Part shown: piece by piece, positions 8,647 through 18,229 of the stretch | Layout: each line of letters starts with the position of its first letter | How positions within the stretch are numbered: position 1 is the first letter of the stretch | NCBI GenBank assembly: GCA_041394325.1 | Contig: JAWKIJ010000001.1 | Coordinates: 620,001 to 684,000, forward strand | Length of the DNA: 64,000 nt | Origin: JAWKIJ01 sp041394325 | Lineage (GTDB): Bacteria; Actinomycetota; Acidimicrobiia; Acidimicrobiales; Microtrichaceae | Reading direction: 5' to 3' | Notes under the pieces: model-generated | Seen by the model: only the letters and a program-made list of their open reading frames with translations | Databases searched by the model: none | What the model was told of the DNA's origin: nothing | Position numbers and translations under genes: made by a program

Positions 8647-10020
8647 ATGTCCGAGCCACACGCCCTCAGCGAGCAGACGGACGCCGGAACACGAGGCTCG
8701 GCAACGGCCCGATCGGCGGCGATCCGGCGTCACTTCAAAGCCGGCGGCCTCGCCAACGACACCGCGTGGGGAAGCGCACACGACGTCTCGCAGATGCTGC
8801 TCCAGATCATCACCTTCCTGGTGTTGAGCCGAAAGCTCGGGGTCACCCGATACGGGCAGTACGCGGGGATCTACGGCATCGTGGGGCCGCTCAACGGTCT
8901 GACATGGTCGGCGACCATGCTCGCCGTGCTGCAGCGTCGACTCCGCGACGAGGTGCCGACCGAACGGACATCCCGGGACTTCTTCGGCTTCACCCTCGTG
9001 CTGGTGAGCGTCGGCGCCGTCGTAGGCGCACTGCTGGGACGGGTCTGGATCGACAACGTCGCATTCGTCGCGATCGCGGCGATCATGATCGCCGAGATGA
9101 TCGGCATCGGCCTGATCAACGTCGGGGCGGCGATGGTGCAGGCGAACCAGGGCTTCGCATACGCCGCCCGGCTGCGGATGGTCATCCTGGCGATCCGCCT
9201 CACCGTGCTGTTGTCGCTCGCGTCGATCGACCACCTGACCCTCGTCACCCTCGGCATCGGATACGCGATCGGTTTCCTCGCCTATACGGCGGTGATGGTG
9301 GTGCACATCCTGCCCGGCCGCGGAATCCCCGTGCTGTGGGGACGCCCCGACAAGGCGGTGTTCCACACCTCCGCACTTCTCGCCGTGCCGCTCGGCACCG
9401 GCGTGCTGCAACAGGACGGCGACAAGGTCGTCCTCAACGCCCAGGGCTTCCAGCACGACGCCGGGGTGTACGCGGCCGCCTTCCGAGTGGTGGGCATGGG
9501 TCTCATGCCGCTCCGCGCCCTCGAGTCGGCGGCGTTCCAGCGCTTCCTCCCGCACAACGACAGCGAACGCAACCAACATGTCCGAAGGGCGGCCCGCTAC
9601 TCGGTGCTGGCGCTCGGAATCTCGGTCCTCCTCGGCCTCGGGATCATGTTGGCGCGCCCACTCCTCCCCTGGGTGCTCGGCCACGCCTTCGACGAATCCG
9701 AGCGGATCGTCCCATGGCTCCTGCCGTTCCTTCCCCTGACGGCGGTGAGCAACGCTCCGAGCAACGGCCTGCTCGGCTTGGGGAGACTGGGCGTGCGCCT
9801 CGGGATCTACGCGACCGGCGCCCTGGTCTCGGTGACGACCTACATCGTGGCGATCCCCCGCTTCGACGACCACTGGAAGGGCGCCGTGCTCGGCACCATC
9901 GTCGGCGAGTCGTTCCTGGCGATCGCGGGTTGGATCGCACTGCTGCACTTCCAGGGCCGTCACAACCGCGAACTGGACGAGCGGATCCAGACCGAATCGA
10001 CCCCGTCGCTCACCGCGTAG
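8647..10020 (+). CDS. Polysaccharide flippase, Wzx/MATE-like
   Basis: A 457-residue polytopic membrane protein with about 12 hydrophobic segments. The N-terminal signature GLANDTAWGSAHDVSQMLLQIITFLVL...LGVTRYGQYAG is that of lipid-linked oligosaccharide flippases (polysaccharide biosynthesis protein family). These move undecaprenyl-linked repeat units across the inner membrane. LQQDGDKVVLNAQG in the middle and a late helix pair match the family. The C-terminal 20 residues are charged and cytosolic. It opens the export/polymerisation part of the glycan locus and sits next to a GH9 hydrolase and a Wzy-like polymerase. Substrate identity cannot be read from sequence. Confidence 0.85.
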   Translation: MSEPHALSEQTDAGTRGSATARSAAIRRHFKAGGLANDTAWGSAHDVSQMLLQIITFLVLSRKLGVTRYGQYAGIYGIVGPLNGLTWSATMLAVLQRRLRDEVPTERTSRDFFGFTLVLVSVGAVVGALLGRVWIDNVAFVAIAAIMIAEMIGIGLINVGAAMVQANQGFAYAARLRMVILAIRLTVLLSLASIDHLTLVTLGIGYAIGFLAYTAVMVVHILPGRGIPVLWGRPDKAVFHTSALLAVPLGTGVLQQDGDKVVLNAQGFQHDAGVYAAAFRVVGMGLMPLRALESAAFQRFLPHNDSERNQHVRRAARYSVLALGISVLLGLGIMLARPLLPWVLGHAFDESERIVPWLLPFLPLTAVSNAPSNGLLGLGRLGVRLGIYATGALVSVTTYIVAIPRFDDHWKGAVLGTIVGESFLAIAGWIALLHFQGRHNRELDERIQTESTPSLTA

Positions 10021-10107
10021 CCGCTCGGTCCGGCCCGGAGCCACCCCCCGTCGACCCGGCACCCGCCGTGACTTCGGCGCACCGACTTGGCATGCTGTTC
10101 CGCCCGA

Positions 10108-12748
10108 ATGCCGTCCGCGCACTGCCCCGAGCGCGCGCCATCGCCTGGAGCAGCTTTGTCATCCGTCCACGCCCGGCCCCTTACCGGTCGCCTCACGAAT
10201 GCCGCGCGGGTGCTCGGTACCGCGTTCCTCACCCTTTCGTTGATCGCCGCCGGGTGCACCCGCGACGACCGCAGTTCGCCGTCGGCCCCCACCGACCGCC
10301 GATCGCCCGCAACCGCCCGGCGCTCGGCCGACCTACCCACCCTCGCGCTGTCGCTCGACGGCTCCTCCACCACCGGCGACACCCTCGTGCGAGTGGTCCC
10401 GTCGGCCCCGTCGATGCAGCAGATGCAGGTGTCGGCCGATCCCTCCTTCGACGGGGCCGCCTGGCAACCCGTGGGACCGACGACCGTTCGAACCGACGGC
10501 GGCTACCAGGAGGTGTTCGCCCGCTTCCGAGCCGGTCCCGACGATCGACCTCGGGAGGTGGTCGCGGGCATCGACGTCGACATGGCCCGATCCTCCGCCA
10601 CGGCGAAGGTCCCGACACCGGCGGCGATCGGTCTCGCCGGATCGCGGCGGTTGGTCGTCGACATCGAGGTGGGCCGTGTCCGGCGAGGGGTGGGCGGCCG
10701 CAGCGACACGGTGCGGGGCGCCAAGGTCGATCCCACACGGCTCGACAAGGGCTGGAAGGTCACCACCTCCGACGACCGCCCTTTGGCCGTGCGAACCACG
10801 ACGAGGGACACCCGACCGACCGACACGGCGAAGTCGGCACCGGACGGTGACCCCGTGACCATGACGACGCGTCACCGCGTCACCCTCACGCTTGCCCGCG
10901 ACGTCCCCCTGAACACACCCCTGCGGGTCCACTCCCCACTCGGGTCCGTCACCGGCGTCACGATCGACCCGCACCGGACACGCAGCCCCGCCGTACACGT
11001 CAACCAGGTGGGCTTCCGGCCCGACGACGTGGTCAAGTCTGCGACGTTCACCGCACCACACGGATCCACCGACGTCCCCGACCCGCTGCGCTTCTCGGTC
11101 GTGGCGGAGGGAGTCGCGGCGTACCTCGACCGGCACGGCGACCGCCATCTCCCCGCCGGCCGACGGGGAGATGGGCAAGGGCGACCTGACCGGGCTCGAC
11201 ACCTGGCGGATGGACTTCGGCGGCCTCACGGCCGCCGGCCGGTTCCGCGTGTGCGTCGAGGGGATCGGTTGCTCCTATCCGTTCTCCGTCGACGACGACG
11301 ACACCTGGGCCCGAGCATCCGCGACCGTCGCCCGGTCGCTGTACTACCAGCGCAGCGACATCGCCCTCGGCGCCCCCACGGCTTCCTTCGACCGTCCCAG
11401 GGTCGACCATCCCGCCGACGGCCTCGTGGTGCACGAGTCGACGTTGACGGCGTTGGAGGCAGCGGACCTCCCCGACGACCAACTCTTCAAGCGCCTCGTG
11501 GCGGGCGCGGGTCGTACGGTGGTGAAGGGAGCGTGGGGCGGCCACTTCGACGCCGGCGACTGGGACCGCCGAACCTCGCACCTGTTCATGGCTCGGGACA
11601 TGTTGGATGCACTCCGTATCGCGCCCGATCGGTTCGAGAAGCTCAATCTCGATATCCCCGAATCGGGCGACGACGTACCCGATCTGTTGGACGAGGCCAT
11701 GTGGACGATCGACCTGTTCCGACGGATGCAACGCTCCGACGGAGCGGTCCGGGGGGGCATCGAAAGCGCCGAGTTCCCGAAGTGGGGAGTCCCTTCCTTC
11801 CGCGACGACCTCGCCCGGTACGCGTACGCACCCGATCCGTGGACCGGGTTCGCCTACGCGGCGACGGCGGCACAGGCCGCTCAGGCGATGCAGCCCTACG
11901 ACGGCGATCGAGCCGGATCGCTCCGCCGCTCGGCCCTCGCCGCCTACGAGTGGTCGGCACGACAGGCGGTGCCGACCAAGTACCGCGACAAGGTCGCCGC
12001 GCAACGCGGCGTCGCCGACGCCTCACTGCTGGTGCTCACCGGCGAACCGCGCTGGAACGAGGCATTTGTGGCCGACGCCCCCTTCAAGGACGGACCTCTC
12101 GACGTCTTGTCGTGTCATTTCAACGAGTGGTGCGACGCGGGATGGCAGTATCTGTGGGCCGCACCGGACCAGACCGACGCGGGTATCCGATCCAACATCG
12201 CGGCGAGCTTCACCGGCGTTGCCACCCGGATCGCCGACGCCGCCGCCACGACCAGGTTCGGGTTCTGCACCGAGGACCCGGGTGTTCCGCTGGAATGGGG
12301 GCTCGGGGCCGGAGGGACACCGCACGCCGTGACGCTGCTCCGGGCGTACCTGATCGACGGAGACACCCGCTTCCTGGAGACGGCCCAGCGCTGTGCGGCC
12401 GTCGGCCTCGGCGACAACCCGCTCGACACCTCCCTGGTCACCGGCCTCGGTGCGCAGCCGGTGCGCCACCCGTTGATCGTGGACGTCAACGTCGGGGGCC
12501 TGCCGGCGTGGCCGGGCACACCGGTGTACGGGTTCCACCGGCTCGGCGGTGACCAGCAGTGGGTGATCGACTATCGACTGAAGCCCGCCGGGACGTCCGG
12601 AGACCTCTCCTCCATCCCGTATCTCCAGTCGTGGTTCGACCTCGGCGACGTGGGGCCGATGGACGAGTTCACCGTCGACCAGTCCCAGGCGCCGACACTG
12701 TGGGTGTTCGGCGTGTTGGCGTCGAAGTCGCCCCACCGCCCGATCTGA
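10108..12748 (+). CDS. Lipoprotein glycoside hydrolase, GH9 family (frameshifted)
   Basis: A secreted lipid-anchored endoglucanase-type enzyme of about 880 residues. The N-terminus has a lipoprotein signal ending LTLSLIAAGC. A beta-rich region and the Ig-like CelD_N domain (VHVNQVGFRPDDVVKSATF) follow, then the GH9 toroid. The toroid has the catalytic base region HFDAGDWDRR and a late acid candidate MDEFTVDQSQAPTLWVFG. The reading frame changes between about 11105 and 11160: the signal and Ig part are in one frame and TATAISPPADGEMGKGDL onward in another. One extra base accounts for it. The ATG at 10108 is preceded by CATGCT, while a TTG at 10156 is an alternative. The 3' end overlaps the convergent polymerase gene by 80 nt. 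It may trim the locus polymer. Confidence 0.82.
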
Positions 12749-14072
12749 CGGCACCGCGCCGGTCTGCGGGGTTCGTCCGCGATGGTCCGGAGCGGCTGTG
12801 ACGAACGCGGACGTTCCGTGCCGACCCGGACGGTCCCCTCTCGCGAAGCAACACGGTGAGCACGACGGCGAACAACGGAACCGTCGACCCCAGCAGCACC
12901 GATTCGCCCACGGACATCACGAGCAGCCCGGTCAGCAGGCAGAACAGGAACCGGCTGTAGGTCGGGGAAGTGTCGGCGAGTGAGCGGGCCAGCCGGAACG
13001 CTGACAGCAACATCGCCAGCGCGAGGAGGAGCCCGACGAACCCGAGTTGGGAGGTGAGGTCGATGAACCCGTTGTGGGAGTGCCCGGCGACGAAGCCGAT
13101 GTCACGGAGGACCTGCATCGTCTCGGGGGTCCTCGGCACGGCGAAGAGACCGCCGACCCCGACGCCGACGAAGGGGTCCCGGAGGATCGCATGCCACACG
13201 GCCGACCAGATCTTCGTTCGGCCGGTGAAGGTCAGGTCCTTGCCCGCCGCATCGGCGATCGCCGAGAGGGACGCCGCCACGGCGATCGACGCGACGAGGC
13301 CGAGCGCCACCGAGGAGATCGCGAACGCCACCGAGCTGCGACCCTCGAGCCTGCCGTTGATCGCCAACCAACCCGCAACCCCGATCACGACCATCACGGC
13401 CATCAGCCCGGTCGTCGACGCGGAGACAGCGAAGAGGAAGGCGATCGCGCCGAACGCTCCGAACTTCGTCAACCGTCGACGGTCCAAGAAGAGTTCGATG
13501 CAGACCGCCACCACCAGGAAGCGCGTCATCACGTTCTTGTGGATGAACCAGCCGTGCCATCCGGGCAGCGGCGCGTTCATCCCGGTCGGATCGATGTGGA
13601 TCCTGGCCATGGGGTCGGTCGCGACGGCGAGGAGCGTGATCCCGAGCCCGAGGTAGACGAACAGTCGAAGCGCGGCCTCGACGTCGCGACGTGGCAGCAC
13701 CACGGCCAGCGCACACATGCCCAGGGCGACGACGAAGTAGGTCCGGACCCAGAGCATCGTCGCCGGCTCGTCGTGGGACCACAGCACCGACATCGCCTCC
13801 ATCAGGAGTACCGCCCACGCACTGAGCGGCAGCATCACCGGGCGCTGTGCCGGAAGCGTGAAGGCCAGGCCGATGGCGGCGAGGCCGAGCAGGAGCGGAA
13901 AGGTGTTGGGGAGGACGAAACCGGGTTTCGCGACGACCACGTCGAAGGAGAACACCAACAACGACGCCAACAACAGCACCATCACCGGTCGGAGCACGTC
14001 GGTGAAGACGGATCGCCGATCGGTCGTTGGTTCCAGGTGCAGGCGCGCCCGTGGCAGAACGACCTTCGACAC
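12669..14072 (-). CDS. O-antigen ligase/polymerase family protein (Wzy-like)
   Basis: A 467-residue membrane protein with 10-12 helices. The large periplasmic-loop signature FTGRTKIWSAVWHAI...GVGVGGLF and the conserved GHSHNGFIDLTSQLGFVG identify the O-antigen ligase/polymerase (Wzy_C) family. These enzymes join lipid-linked glycans at the outer face of the membrane. Residues after about 410 form an Arg/Ser/Thr-rich tail that looks non-conserved and whose gene overlaps the GH9 coding end. The GTG start at 14072 lies 6 nt after TAACCT, a leaderless arrangement. Neighbouring flippase and co-polymerase genes favour a Wzy role over lipopolysaccharide ligation in an actinobacterium. Confidence 0.87.
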   Translation of the reverse strand: MSKVVLPRARLHLEPTTDRRSVFTDVLRPVMVLLLASLLVFSFDVVVAKPGFVLPNTFPLLLGLAAIGLAFTLPAQRPVMLPLSAWAVLLMEAMSVLWSHDEPATMLWVRTYFVVALGMCALAVVLPRRDVEAALRLFVYLGLGITLLAVATDPMARIHIDPTGMNAPLPGWHGWFIHKNVMTRFLVVAVCIELFLDRRRLTKFGAFGAIAFLFAVSASTTGLMAVMVVIGVAGWLAINGRLEGRSSVAFAISSVALGLVASIAVAASLSAIADAAGKDLTFTGRTKIWSAVWHAILRDPFVGVGVGGLFAVPRTPETMQVLRDIGFVAGHSHNGFIDLTSQLGFVGLLLALAMLLSAFRLARSLADTSPTYSRFLFCLLTGLLVMSVGESVLLGSTVPLFAVVLTVLLRERGPSGSARNVRVRHSRSGPSRTNPADRRGAVRSGGGATSTPTRRTPTVSAPGTGRR

Positions 14073-14078
14073 CGTGGC

Positions 14079-14084
14079 AGGTTA
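14079..14084 (-). promoter_or_regulatory. -10 hexamer TAACCT, leaderless start
   Basis: GATAACCT lies 6 nt before the GTG at 14072 with no Shine-Dalgarno. It supports this start for the Wzy-like gene. Confidence 0.5.
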
Positions 14085-14122
14085 TCGGCGGGGGTCCGTG
14101 GAATGGCCGGGAGCGGTGGATC

Positions 14123-15025
14123 TCAACGGTGCGTGAAGACTCCGGCGCGGACGTTGTGGTCTCCTGCGTCGAGCTGCCAGAGCTTCAACGCTGCGGCGGC
14201 TCCCGTCGCGTTCGTGGGGTTGCCTCGTAGGTTTCCCCAGCCGAGAAGACGACGCGCCCGTTCGGGCAGCGACGCCGCCAGGCGGGCGTCGACCGAGCGG
14301 GAGACCGCCTCCTCGGGGGTCAGCCATCCCACGAGGTAGCTCTGATAGAGCCCCTTGCGGACCCTGTCGTCGGTGGTGTTCGCACCTCCGCCGTGCACGA
14401 GCGCGCCCACGTAGACCAGCGAGTCGCCGATGCCGAGCTCGGCGGGCACCGCGACGGAGCCCCCCACCGGGTCGTCCGGCATCCGGTGCGAACCGGGGAT
14501 CACCCGCGTCGCGCCGACGGCGGCGTCGTAGTCCCCGAGCGCGGTGAGCACCGACACCTGCAACGGGATGCCCAGACGTGCGGCGGTGGCCCAGTTGAGG
14601 TCGTCCCGGTGCATCTCCTGGGCCGGTTCGCCCGGACCGATGAAGATGGTCTCCGCCTGGCTCAACCAGAAGTCCCCGCAATGATCCGTCAGGACACCCT
14701 CGGCAACCGACAGCAGCGTCGGGTGCGCGAGGAGCTCGCGGACCCACGTCGGCGACTTCGCGGCCAGCCCCTGGATGCGCACGGTGTTCGCACCATAGAA
14801 CGCGTCGTCGCCGTCGACGGCGAAACCCGGTTTGCGAGCCGCGACGAACGATGCGAGTTCGGCGTCGATCGCCGCGGCGACGTGCCGCTCGAGCACACCC
14901 TCCAACACCACCGCACCGTCGCGTTCGATGACGTCGAGGAGCTTGTCGGGCGTCGTATCCGCGGGCAGGCGCTCCAGCGACGGACCGCATCGGAGTGGAT
15001 CGGGATCGGGGGGATCGCTCGGCAC
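14123..15025 (-). CDS. Phytanoyl-CoA dioxygenase (PhyH) family oxygenase
   Basis: A 300-residue Fe(II)/2-oxoglutarate-dependent oxygenase of the PhyH family. The iron-binding HxD is in EMHRDDLNWATA, the distal histidine in ALVHGGGANTT, and a 2-oxoglutarate-binding Arg candidate in DRVRKGLYQSYL. The N-terminal DGAVVLEGVL strand is typical. Family members hydroxylate lipids, sugars and natural products; here the context suggests modification of a glycan or its lipid carrier. The GTG at 15025, 8 nt after TACCGT, is preferred over an upstream GTG at 15070. It lies between the polymerase and asparagine synthetase genes on the same strand. Confidence 0.85.
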   Translation of the reverse strand: MPSDPPDPDPLRCGPSLERLPADTTPDKLLDVIERDGAVVLEGVLERHVAAAIDAELASFVAARKPGFAVDGDDAFYGANTVRIQGLAAKSPTWVRELLAHPTLLSVAEGVLTDHCGDFWLSQAETIFIGPGEPAQEMHRDDLNWATAARLGIPLQVSVLTALGDYDAAVGATRVIPGSHRMPDDPVGGSVAVPAELGIGDSLVYVGALVHGGGANTTDDRVRKGLYQSYLVGWLTPEEAVSRSVDARLAASLPERARRLLGWGNLRGNPTNATGAAAALKLWQLDAGDHNVRAGVFTHR

Positions 15026-15033
15026 GGCGCACC

Positions 15034-15039
15034 ACGGTA
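15034..15039 (-). promoter_or_regulatory. -10 hexamer TACCGT, leaderless start
   Basis: TACCGT is 8 nt before the GTG at 15025, and no ribosome-binding sequence intervenes. Confidence 0.45.
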
Positions 15040-15143
15040 CGGAACGGGCGGCCGGATTCGACGACAACACTCCACATTCCGCGCTTCGCTGTGGCGAACC
15101 GGGGTGCCACGACCGAATCGTCGGCAGAACAGAGCGAGGACCG

Positions 15144-17084
15144 TCAGTGATAGCGGTCGAGCCAGGCCTGCAGGGTCAGCACGTTCCACAGTTGGGAGCC
15201 CCAGTTCGCCGAGCCGCGGCGGTGCGCGATCCACATGCGCTGCACGCGATCGGCGTCGACCAGGCCCGCCCGACCCAACGACTCCGCGGCGAGCAGGTCG
15301 TCGGCCCATTCCGAGAGCGGCCCCCGCAACCATGCGTCGATGGGGACGCCGAAGCCCTGTTTGGGGTGGTCCCACAAGGGTCGCGGAACATGACGGGCGA
15401 GCAGCCGACGGAGGACCACCTTGTGTTCGCCACCCGAGATCAACATGGACGGTGCCAGGCGGTGCACGAAGCGGAACAACTCGGGGCTCAACATCGGTAC
15501 ACGGGTCTCGAGCGAGACCGCCATCGCCGCACGGTCGACCTTCGTCAACAGGTCGTCGGGCAGGTACGCCAACGTGTCGGCCAGGAGCATCCGTGTCAGG
15601 GGGGTCGCCCCCGCGGGTAGGGGTGCGACGGAGGGGACGGTCACACCGGGCACGATCGCCTCGCCGTTGAACGTGGAGACGAACACGTCGTAGACACCGT
15701 CGAGGGTGGGTCGCTCCAACGACGTCACCAGCTTGGCGATCCGCTCCGACTGCGCCCAGGGGCCGGCCACGGAGGTGTCGGCCCCGGCGTGGTGACGCGA
15801 CAGCAACGCGCGCAGGGGGCGGTCGAGAAGTCGGACGGTCCGCGCGCGCAGCGGCGCAGCGGCATCGGAAACCGCTCGAGCGACTCGCCGAGACGGGCGC
15901 GCGTAACGGTGGTATCCGGCGAACAGTTCGTCGCCCCCGTCGCCGGTGAGTGCCACGGTGACGTCGGTCCGGGCCAGGCGCGAGACGGCGAACGTCGGGA
16001 TCTGCGACGAGTCCGCGAACGGTTCGTCGTAGAGGTCGGGGATCGTGGGCACCACGTCCAGGAGGTCGCGCTCGGAGAGGACGAGTTCGGTGTGGTCGGT
16101 CCCGAGGTACTCGGCGATCCCTCGCGCCTCGTCGGCCTCGCTCCGATGGCCGTCGGGAAAGCCGATGGTGTAGGTGCGAACCGTGCCCGGGCCGCGCCGG
16201 ACCATCTGGCTGACGACGCTGGTCGAGTCGAGGCCGGCCGAGAGGAACGCACCGATCGGCACGTCGCTGACCGTCGCCGCGACGACCGCACCGCCGAGCA
16301 GGTCGTCGAGTTCGTCGCAGGCGTCCTCCAGGTCGCCTCCGAAGGGTTCACGAGCCGCGTCGAGCGCCTCGGCCACGGGATCCCAGTAGCACACGGAACG
16401 GAGCGACCCGACCGTCACCGACGACCCGACAGGGACGCGCAGGACGTGGCCCGGCAGGAGCTTCGCAATGTCCCGGTAGATGGTGCGGGTACCCCCGATA
16501 CAGGACCGACGCATCAGCAGGTCGACCGAGCGGGGGTCGACGTCGGTGCGGAAGCAGCCGGCGGCACGGAGCCCGCGGAGCTCACTGGCGAATCCGAGCG
16601 TCCCGTCCTGGACGGTGTAGTACAGCGGCTTCTCCCCAAAGCGGTCGCGTGCGAGCCATACCGTGCCGTCGGCACCGTCGTAGTAGGCGAACGCGAACAT
16701 CCCACGAACCACCTCGAGCGCTGCGGGCACTCCGAGGTGGCGACACAGACGCAAGAGCACCTCGGTGTCGCTCGTGGTCGTACAGGCGATGCCCTCCGAG
16801 TCGAGTCGTGCCCGGAGCTCGCGGTAGTTGAAGACCTCGCCGTTGAACGTGATCGCCACGCTCGCCGACCCCGAGCCGAGCACCATCGGCTGCGCCGCGT
16901 CCTCGTCCGGATCGATCACCGCCAGACGGCGATGCGAGAAGCCGACCGCGGCATCGGGCGCGATCCACTCGCCACCGCCGTCGGGCCCCCGGTGCAGCAT
17001 CGCCTCCCGGGCGACGCGCAGTCGGCCGATCGCATCCTCCCGTCGGGCGGCCTGCCGGCCGACGAGTCCCGCGATACCACACAC
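15144..17084 (-). CDS. asnB: Asparagine synthetase (glutamine-hydrolysing)
   Basis: A 646-residue two-domain amidotransferase. The class II glutaminase begins at the GTG at 17084 so that Cys2 (CGIAGLVG) becomes the N-terminal nucleophile; HRGPDGGGEW and FNGEVFNYRELR follow. The synthetase domain has the PP-loop SAGLDSTSVVSQM (usually SGGLDS), TIGFPDG and the LTGDGGDELFAGYHRY motif. It would use glutamine and ATP to amidate a carboxylate. In glycan loci such homologues may amidate uronic-acid sugars rather than aspartate. TACTAT 8 nt upstream of the GTG indicates a leaderless promoter. The setting between PhyH and glycosyltransferases supports a glycan-modifying role. Confidence 0.92.
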   Translation of the reverse strand: MCGIAGLVGRQAARREDAIGRLRVAREAMLHRGPDGGGEWIAPDAAVGFSHRRLAVIDPDEDAAQPMVLGSGSASVAITFNGEVFNYRELRARLDSEGIACTTTSDTEVLLRLCRHLGVPAALEVVRGMFAFAYYDGADGTVWLARDRFGEKPLYYTVQDGTLGFASELRGLRAAGCFRTDVDPRSVDLLMRRSCIGGTRTIYRDIAKLLPGHVLRVPVGSSVTVGSLRSVCYWDPVAEALDAAREPFGGDLEDACDELDDLLGGAVVAATVSDVPIGAFLSAGLDSTSVVSQMVRRGPGTVRTYTIGFPDGHRSEADEARGIAEYLGTDHTELVLSERDLLDVVPTIPDLYDEPFADSSQIPTFAVSRLARTDVTVALTGDGGDELFAGYHRYARPSRRVARAVSDAAAPLRARTVRLLDRPLRALLSRHHAGADTSVAGPWAQSERIAKLVTSLERPTLDGVYDVFVSTFNGEAIVPGVTVPSVAPLPAGATPLTRMLLADTLAYLPDDLLTKVDRAAMAVSLETRVPMLSPELFRFVHRLAPSMLISGGEHKVVLRRLLARHVPRPLWDHPKQGFGVPIDAWLRGPLSEWADDLLAAESLGRAGLVDADRVQRMWIAHRRGSANWGSQLWNVLTLQAWLDRYH

Positions 17085-17092
17085 GACGGGCG

Positions 17093-17098
17093 ATAGTA
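17093..17098 (-). promoter_or_regulatory. -10 hexamer TACTAT, leaderless start
   Basis: TACTAT (close to TATAAT) sits 8 nt before the GTG that places Cys2 correctly in asparagine synthetase. Biochemical need and promoter position agree. Confidence 0.55.
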
Positions 17099-17266
17099 CG
17101 TGTTCGTCACGGCCACACCGGTGCCGATGGCGTGCAGCCGCCCGATGACGGTGTCGGGTTCGGACCCGGCCAAGGGTCGTCGGTTTCGAGCGGGCCCGGG
17201 CCCGGTCGGTCATCCTCCCACTCCAGGAGGCCCTCACTCGCGGGCGCCCCCCAGCAGTCCAGCCGC

Positions 17267-18229
17267 TCAGTGGTGGTCGACGCGCACGCCGAACCGCCCT
17301 ATGACGGTCCCCACTCCCTGCAGCGTGCCGGCGAGCGCCCAACGCCACTGGAGCGACTCCCGCGCCACGGCTCGCCGGAGTGGGCGCAACACCGAGTCGA
17401 CGATCTGGCGGAGGCCGCGCAGCAGCAACCGGTTCGGGTTGGTCCCCGCCTCGGCGTTGGTGACGTAGATGGTGTTGCCGAACCAGAACTTGTTGCGGAG
17501 CTGGTAGCGCAGGGTCGTCCGGGCCGGGGGTACCCGTTCGCAGACGACCGCGTCGAGGCTGTAGCGGTGCACGATCCCTGCACGGCGGGCCGCGCGGAAG
17601 AACTCCATGTCCTCACCGCCGAGCGTCCCCAGTTCTGGGCGGAAGCGCACATCGGGGTGGTCGCGTAACCACGCGGCGCGGATCAACACGTTGGCGGTCG
17701 TTCCGAACTCAGGTTCGGTTCCGTCCTCGTATTCGGCGATGAGGTTGAGGAACGGTTCCTCGACCAGCCACCGCGGTGCACCCGGAGGAGCGATGTCGTG
17801 AATGGGGCCTGTCACGAGGTCCGCTCCCGTCCGGCGCTGGATCCCGAACAGGTGGGCGAACCATCCGAGGTCCGGCAGACAGTCGTCGTCGACGAAGCAC
17901 AACCAGTCGGAGCCGTTGAGGCCGAGTTCGACTCCGGCATTGCGCGCCACCGAGATGTTTCCCGACGCGGGGTTGCAGATCCGTGCACCGAGCTCGAACC
18001 GGTCGGCGAACTCCGCGACGACCGGTGCCGCATCCCCCTCGGGCGAGTCGTCCGCGACGGCAACACCCACCCGTAGCGCCTCTGTGGTCGAGGAGGCTTC
18101 GTCGCACAGTCGAGCCAGGAGCTCACGCAGCGGGTCGTTGCGGCGGTACGTGCAGATCACCACCACCACGTCGAGCGTGGGGGTCGAGCCCGCCCCAGTC
18201 GCCTCGTCATCCCGGCTCGTGTCTCTCAC
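17267..18229 (-). CDS. Glycosyltransferase family 2
   Basis: A 320-residue GT-A fold inverting transferase. LDVVVVICTYRRNDPL begins the nucleotide-binding domain, VAVADDSPEG holds the first acidic pair, and DWLCFVDDDCLPDLGW is the metal-binding DxD. The acceptor-side acidic motif is GGEDMEFFRAARRAG. The C-terminal ~80 residues are hydrophobic/amphipathic (ALAGTLQGVGTVIG) and may touch the membrane. It is cytoplasmic, adding a sugar to the lipid-linked repeat unit. Its ATG overlaps the stop of the preceding transferase by 4 nt (18226-18229), so the two are translationally coupled. Donor and acceptor are not predictable. Confidence 0.9.
   Translation of the reverse strand: MRDTSRDDEATGAGSTPTLDVVVVICTYRRNDPLRELLARLCDEASSTTEALRVGVAVADDSPEGDAAPVVAEFADRFELGARICNPASGNISVARNAGVELGLNGSDWLCFVDDDCLPDLGWFAHLFGIQRRTGADLVTGPIHDIAPPGAPRWLVEEPFLNLIAEYEDGTEPEFGTTANVLIRAAWLRDHPDVRFRPELGTLGGEDMEFFRAARRAGIVHRYSLDAVVCERVPPARTTLRYQLRNKFWFGNTIYVTNAEAGTNPNRLLLRGLRQIVDSVLRPLRRAVARESLQWRWALAGTLQGVGTVIGRFGVRVDHH

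Noticed and set aside
8151..10850. 899-codon plus-strand frame across the mannosidase and flippase region
   Set aside because: The composition is Arg/Pro/Gly-rich without motifs, and the flippase is clearly encoded in another frame.
15144..17084. Exosortase/PEP-CTERM locus suggested by asparagine synthetase in a glycan cluster
   Set aside because: No exosortase, PEP-CTERM tail or companion genes are present in the window.
17085..17266. Possible small gene or terminator between the asparagine synthetase start and the upstream GT2 gene
   Set aside because: The GGGCCCGGGCCC element has no T-run, and no frame with a plausible start or composition was found.
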